9,981 nt of DNA, from the NCBI GenBank assembly GCA_002455605.1, contig DKLE01000269.1, positions 811 through 10,791 of the forward strand, in the 5' to 3' direction. This document shows, piece after piece, positions 6,936 through 9,981 of the stretch; the first letter of the stretch is position 1, and every line of letters starts with the position of its first letter. Position numbers and translations under genes: made by a program. This DNA is from Firmicutes bacterium UBA6648. Its GTDB lineage: Bacteria; Bacillota; Clostridia; Peptostreptococcales; Anaerovoracaceae. Under the pieces are notes generated by a model. It saw only the letters and a list, made by a program, of their open reading frames with translations. It was not told where the DNA came from and made no database searches.

Positions 6936-6975
6936 AAAGACAGAAAAGGGAATTTGTTCTTTTTTGTCTTTTTTT
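6936..6975 (+). terminator. Intrinsic terminator after the asparaginase gene
   Basis: A 15-bp stem pairs 6936-6950 with 6957-6971 (AAAGACA with TGTCTTT at the base, three G-U pairs above) around the loop AATTTG. It is followed by TTTT (6972-6975). It closes the asnS-ansA unit. Confidence 0.85.
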
Positions 6976-6989
6976 ATTGCTTTGTGTAG

Positions 6990-7021
6990 AATCGTCTGAT
7001 AAATCAAATATTCTGACGATT
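6990..7021. repeat. Inverted repeat AATCGTC/GACGATT upstream of the EF-G-like promoter
   Basis: Perfect 7-bp arms (6990-6996 and 7015-7021) enclose an 18-nt AT-rich loop. The right arm ends 4 bp before the -35 at 7026. It could be a weak second terminator for the upstream unit or a protein site; the T-run after it is interrupted (TTTATTTG). Confidence 0.35.
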
Positions 7022-7025
7022 TTAT

Positions 7026-7054
7026 TTGCCATACATGAGCACCAATGTTATAAT
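7026..7054 (+). promoter_or_regulatory. Sigma-A promoter of the EF-G-like gene
   Basis: TTGCCA (7026-7031, 5 of 6) and TATAAT (7049-7054, 6 of 6) are spaced by 17 bp. Predicted start near 7061 gives a leader of about 62 nt, so the EF-G-like gene is its own transcription unit. Confidence 0.8.
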
Positions 7055-7122
7055 GAGGGTGTAATGGAACCTGTATATAGGAGGATTCATTATCAAATAA
7101 ATAATTTTGGGAGGGCTTATTT

Positions 7123-9081
7123 ATGAAGGGCTATACGAGCGATACGATTAGAAATGTTGCACTTGTTGGGCATGGCGGATGTGGTAAAACTACATTCTTG
7201 GAATCAGCTTTATTAGCAACAGGCGTGATTAACCGACTGGGAAAAGTGGAAGACGGTAACACAGTGTCCGACTATGACAAAATGGAAATTGAAAAGGGCT
7301 ATTCAATTAATACTTCTATCGTGCCCATTGAATGGAAAGATAGTAAGATAAATTTTATTGATACCCCAGGATATTTCGATTTTATCGGTGAAGTAAACGC
7401 AGCACTCCGGGCTGTAGAAGCCGCTGTTATTTTAGTAGACGCAGGTGCAGGTATTCAGGTAGGCACTGAGCAGGCTTGGAAAGCTTGTGAACGATATAAG
7501 AAACCAAGATTTATTGTTATAAATAAAAGAGATAAAGATGAATTCGATTTTTATAAAACTTTCGATGAGTTGAAAGCAAAGTTTGGAGATACACTGATTC
7601 CATTCAGCTGGCCGCTTTCAGCTGAGATTGATGAGGGACTGAAGGAAGCCATTGCCATGACAGATGATGCATTAATGGACAAGTATTTTAACGGAGATGA
7701 TTTCACGGATGAAGAAATCAGAAAAGGCTTGAGGCAAGGCATAGCTGACGGCGTTATTGTTCCGGTTTGCTCATCAGCCTTCTCCCTGGGACATGGCATT
7801 GAAGGGCTTATGGACTTATTGATTACATATGTGCCTACTCCTCTGGAGCACGGCCCTTATTATGGATTTAATGAGCAAAATGAACATATAGAAAGAGTGT
7901 CTGTGGTTGATGCTCCTATGTCTGCATTTGTATTTAAGACGATGGTTGACCCGTTTATAGGTAAAATCTCCATTATGAAGGTAGTCACCGGAAAAATTAA
8001 TTCCGGTACCGAGGTTTTAAATGAAAGAACAGGAAAGATGGAAAAACTGGGAAAACTGTTTTTCTTGAGAGGAAAAAACCAATTGGAGCTGAACTATGCA
8101 GAAGCCGGTGATATTGTAGCTGTAGCCAAATTGCAGTATACCTTATCCGGAGATACACTTTGTGACAAGAGCGATGAGATTCGCTATTTACCTTTGGATT
8201 ATCCGGAGCCTTCTTACTTCATTGCTATCGAAGCAGTGGATAAAGGAGATGAAGAAAAAATGGGTACTGGGCTGAATAGGTTAAGAGAAGAGGATCCTTC
8301 TTTTATCGTAACGAGGAATACGGAGACTCATCAAACTTTGCTTGGAGGACAGGGAGAAATTCAGCTGTCAATTATTATGGCGAAGCTAAAGGATCGGTTT
8401 GGTGTTTCTGTCAGAACAGTTCCTCAAAAGATTGCTTACAGAGAAACCATTAAGGGTCGTTCAGATGTTCAGGGAAAACACAAGAAACAGTCTGGAGGGG
8501 CAGGACAGTATGGAGACGTTCATATCCGGTTTTCACCATCAGAACAAGAATTTGAGTTTTCTGAAGAGTTATTTGGCGGTTCCATACCGAAGAACTATGT
8601 TCCGGCAGTAGAAAAGGGACTCCTGGAATCCATGAACAAAGGACCTCTTGCAGGATGCAAGGTAGTAAATATCAAAGCGGTACTTTATGATGGATCGTAC
8701 CATGACGTGGACTCTAATGAAATGGCATTTAAAATTGCAGCTTCTTTAGCGTTTAAAAAAGGTATTGCGGAGGCTAAACCTTGTCTTCTTGAGCCGGTGA
8801 TGCATATAGAAATAATTGTTCCGGATGAATACATGGGTGATGTCATGGGAGATATGAACAAGAGACGAGGAAAGATTCTTGGAATGGAACCCCTCCAGGG
8901 AGGCGGGCAGAAACTTCTCGCAGAGGCTCCCCAGGCAGAAATATTCGACTATTCTGTATCCCTCCGAGCAATGACTCAGGCCAGAGGTGCTTTTACACAG
9001 AGATTTGAAAGGTATGAGGAAGTACCGACACATTTAGCTGACAAGATTATTGCAAAGCATAAAGCTGAAATGGAAGCTTAG
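7123..9081 (+). CDS. Elongation factor G-like translational GTPase (EF-G2 type)
   Basis: This 652-residue protein has all five EF-G domains. They are G (about 8-240), II (about 265-345), III (about 363-435), IV (about 440-560) and V (about 560-640). The P-loop is GHGGCGKT (16-23), G3 is DTPGY (80-84), G4 is NKRD (134-137) and the G5-like segment is CSSA (216-219). Domain IV keeps GGAGQYGDV (458-466) and the tip SYHDVDSNEMAF (525-536). The GHGGCGKT and DTPGY motifs and the EKGYSIN switch I (57-63) place it with the EF-G2/FusA2 paralogue group, which includes Thermus EF-G-2, rather than housekeeping fusA (near 690-700 aa, AHIDAGKT, DTPGH). No rpsL, rpsG or tuf is nearby, as str-operon fusA would have. 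ATG 7123 follows GGGAGGG (7109-7115) by 7 nt. It probably binds ribosomes and hydrolyses GTP; its physiological job is not established. It is not a Tet(M)-type protection protein. Confidence 0.9.
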   Translation: MKGYTSDTIRNVALVGHGGCGKTTFLESALLATGVINRLGKVEDGNTVSDYDKMEIEKGYSINTSIVPIEWKDSKINFIDTPGYFDFIGEVNAALRAVEAAVILVDAGAGIQVGTEQAWKACERYKKPRFIVINKRDKDEFDFYKTFDELKAKFGDTLIPFSWPLSAEIDEGLKEAIAMTDDALMDKYFNGDDFTDEEIRKGLRQGIADGVIVPVCSSAFSLGHGIEGLMDLLITYVPTPLEHGPYYGFNEQNEHIERVSVVDAPMSAFVFKTMVDPFIGKISIMKVVTGKINSGTEVLNERTGKMEKLGKLFFLRGKNQLELNYAEAGDIVAVAKLQYTLSGDTLCDKSDEIRYLPLDYPEPSYFIAIEAVDKGDEEKMGTGLNRLREEDPSFIVTRNTETHQTLLGGQGEIQLSIIMAKLKDRFGVSVRTVPQKIAYRETIKGRSDVQGKHKKQSGGAGQYGDVHIRFSPSEQEFEFSEELFGGSIPKNYVPAVEKGLLESMNKGPLAGCKVVNIKAVLYDGSYHDVDSNEMAFKIAASLAFKKGIAEAKPCLLEPVMHIEIIVPDEYMGDVMGDMNKRRGKILGMEPLQGGGQKLLAEAPQAEIFDYSVSLRAMTQARGAFTQRFERYEEVPTHLADKIIAKHKAEMEA

Positions 9082-9088
9082 TTAACAT

Positions 9089-9141
9089 ATTCCAACGATA
9101 AATGTGGGAGCGAATATTATTTGCTCCCTTTTTGTTGGAAT
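9089..9141. repeat. Outer inverted repeat ATTCCAAC/GTTGGAAT enclosing the terminator
   Basis: Perfect 8-bp arms at 9089-9096 and 9134-9141 bracket the complete terminator hairpin and its U-run. The right arm includes the proposed radA -35 (TTGGAA, 9135-9140). The structure may be one long RNA stem with an internal loop, or a DNA site shared by terminator and promoter. Confidence 0.5.
9106..9133 (+). terminator. Intrinsic terminator after the EF-G-like gene
   Basis: GGGAGCGAAT (9106-9115) pairs with ATTTGCTCCC (9119-9128), with one G-U pair, around the 3-nt loop ATT, and is followed by TTTTT (9129-9133). It begins 25 nt past the stop codon. Confidence 0.9.
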
Positions 9142-9163
9142 TTTATTAAATATAATTTATACT
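9135..9163 (+). promoter_or_regulatory. Probable promoter of radA
   Basis: TTGGAA (9135-9140, 4 of 6) and TATACT (9158-9163, 5 of 6) have a 17-bp spacer, very AT-rich. A TATAAT at 9151-9156 overlaps but lacks a good -35. Predicted start near 9170 gives a leader of about 70 nt. Confidence 0.5.
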
Positions 9164-9241
9164 CATAAAGTAGAACTGTAACAATAAATAATTAAGAAAA
9201 GATGGTGCGATGGATGAGAAAGGTATAAAGAGGTAAAAAAG

Positions 9242-9981
9242 ATGAAGAAAGCAAGAACTGTATTTGTTTGCCAAGAATGTGGCTATGAAAGTGCTAAATG
9301 GATGGGGCAATGCATCTGTGGAGCTTGGAACTCCATGGTGGAAGAAAAGATTATATCCGCCAACGAAAACGATAGCAGAAGCCGGGCCAGAGTAGCTGGG
9401 GATGACGGACCTGTACAAAGAATAAAGGCAGTTAAGCTTTCCGAAGTGAAATCGGGGAACTTTACGAGAATTGATACAGGCATAGGCGAACTGAACAGAG
9501 TTTTGGGAGGAGGAATAGTTAAGGGTTCTCTTACTTTGATATCCGGAGAGCCCGGTATAGGAAAATCAACGATTATCATACAGGCGGCTTCCAATGTAGC
9601 TGAAAAATACGGCAAAGTTTTATACGTATCCGGTGAAGAAGCAGAAGAACAGATTAAAATGCGAGGAGATCGAGTATGCAAAGGGAATATACAAAATCTG
9701 TTTTTGCTGGCGGAAACTAACATGGAAAATATCATAGCTGTTATTAATGAATTGATGCCGGAATTTATTATTATAGATTCCATTCAGACCATGTACTCGG
9801 CACAGCTAAATTCCGCACCGGGAAGTGTATCCCAGGTGAGAGCCTGTGGAAATGAATTGATGAAACTGGGCAAGGTAAAAAATATTCCTATTTTTATTGT
9901 GGCCCATGTTACGAAGACGGGAGATTTGGCCGGACCTAAAATAGTAGAACATTTAGTGGATTGTGTTTTAAATTTTGCGGG
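9242..9981 (+). CDS. radA: DNA repair/recombination protein RadA, 5' part
   Basis: The first 246 codons of about 455 are present; the frame is open to the right edge. RadA (Sms) is a hexameric ATPase that promotes branch migration in homologous recombination. An N-terminal zinc finger (C10-x2-C13 with KWMGQ and C24-x1-C26) is followed by a linker and the RecA-like core. That core includes TGIGELNRVLGGG (79-91), Walker A GEPGIGKS (102-109), SGEEA (130-134), Walker B FIIIDS (175-180) with Asp179, and AHVTKTG (221-227). The KNRFG motif and the Lon-like domain would lie beyond the window. The second Cys pair is one residue shorter than the usual C-x2-C. ATG 9242 follows AAAGAGG (9227-9233) by 8 nt. 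In Bacillus radA lies downstream of lysS and the ctsR-clpC genes. Confidence 0.95.
   Translation, partial: MKKARTVFVCQECGYESAKWMGQCICGAWNSMVEEKIISANENDSRSRARVAGDDGPVQRIKAVKLSEVKSGNFTRIDTGIGELNRVLGGGIVKGSLTLISGEPGIGKSTIIIQAASNVAEKYGKVLYVSGEEAEEQIKMRGDRVCKGNIQNLFLLAETNMENIIAVINELMPEFIIIDSIQTMYSAQLNSAPGSVSQVRACGNELMKLGKVKNIPIFIVAHVTKTGDLAGPKIVEHLVDCVLNFA

Noticed and set aside
7123..9081. The EF-G-like protein as a tetracycline-resistance ribosomal protection protein
   Set aside because: Those proteins have a P-loop of the AHVDAGKT type and DTPGH. This one has GHGGCGKT and DTPGY and fits the EF-G2 paralogue group.
9202..9236. Two very short ORFs (8 codons each, ATG 9202 and ATG 9210) before radA
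   Set aside because: Neither has a convincing ribosome binding site at proper spacing. The second merely reads through the radA ribosome binding site, which is expected often by chance.
9283..9783. A 166-codon open frame on the minus strand
   Set aside because: It lies fully antisense to radA, which has clear RadA motifs. The antisense peptide has no recognisable motif and no ribosome binding site that I can see.
1..9981. Mobile element, CRISPR array, prophage or defence island
   Set aside because: No transposase, integrase, regularly spaced repeats, tRNA attachment site or foreign-looking gene cluster is visible. All genes are housekeeping families in a normal order.

Overview
The window looks like core chromosome of a low-to-moderate GC, Gram-positive anaerobe of the Clostridia. 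Four things point there: strong AGGAGG-type ribosome binding sites, TTG starts, near-consensus sigma-A promoters with 17-bp spacers, and the gene order coaX-dusB-greA-lysS...radA, which parallels the coaX/dus/lysS/.../radA region of Bacillus and Clostridium. I cannot name a genus. Apart from a partial gene at the left edge, every gene runs left to right.

Layout. 1-160 (minus) is the start of a small ferritin-like protein. 161-393 is a divergent intergenic region with a perfect 7-3-7 palindrome, a good coaX promoter and a structured leader of about 100 nt. 394-1200 is coaX (pantothenate kinase III), closed by an intrinsic terminator just upstream of dusB (1274-2236, tRNA dihydrouridine synthase). 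A near-perfect promoter then drives greA (2314-2787) and lysS (2853-4394), ended by a textbook terminator. asnS (4487-5884) and a type I asparaginase gene (5897-6910) form a tight pair with their own terminator. An EF-G-like GTPase gene (7123-9081) stands alone between its own promoter and terminator. radA starts at 9242 and runs off the right edge.

How the genes fit together. Most serve the translation and transcription core: tRNA modification (DusB), aminoacylation with Lys and Asn (LysS, AsnS), rescue of stalled RNA polymerase (GreA) and a ribosomal GTPase paralogue. CoA synthesis (CoaX) and recombination/repair (RadA) flank them. The asnS-asparaginase pair places a consumer and a degrader of asparagine under what looks like common control.

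No phage, transposon, CRISPR array, rRNA, tRNA or defence system is visible, and I see no evidence of a wholly undescribed system. The points most worth a second look are a one-residue contraction of the RadA zinc knuckle, the asnS-asparaginase coupling, the His-to-Tyr change in the GTPase G3 motif, the nested inverted repeats overlapping the radA promoter, and the structured coaX leader.
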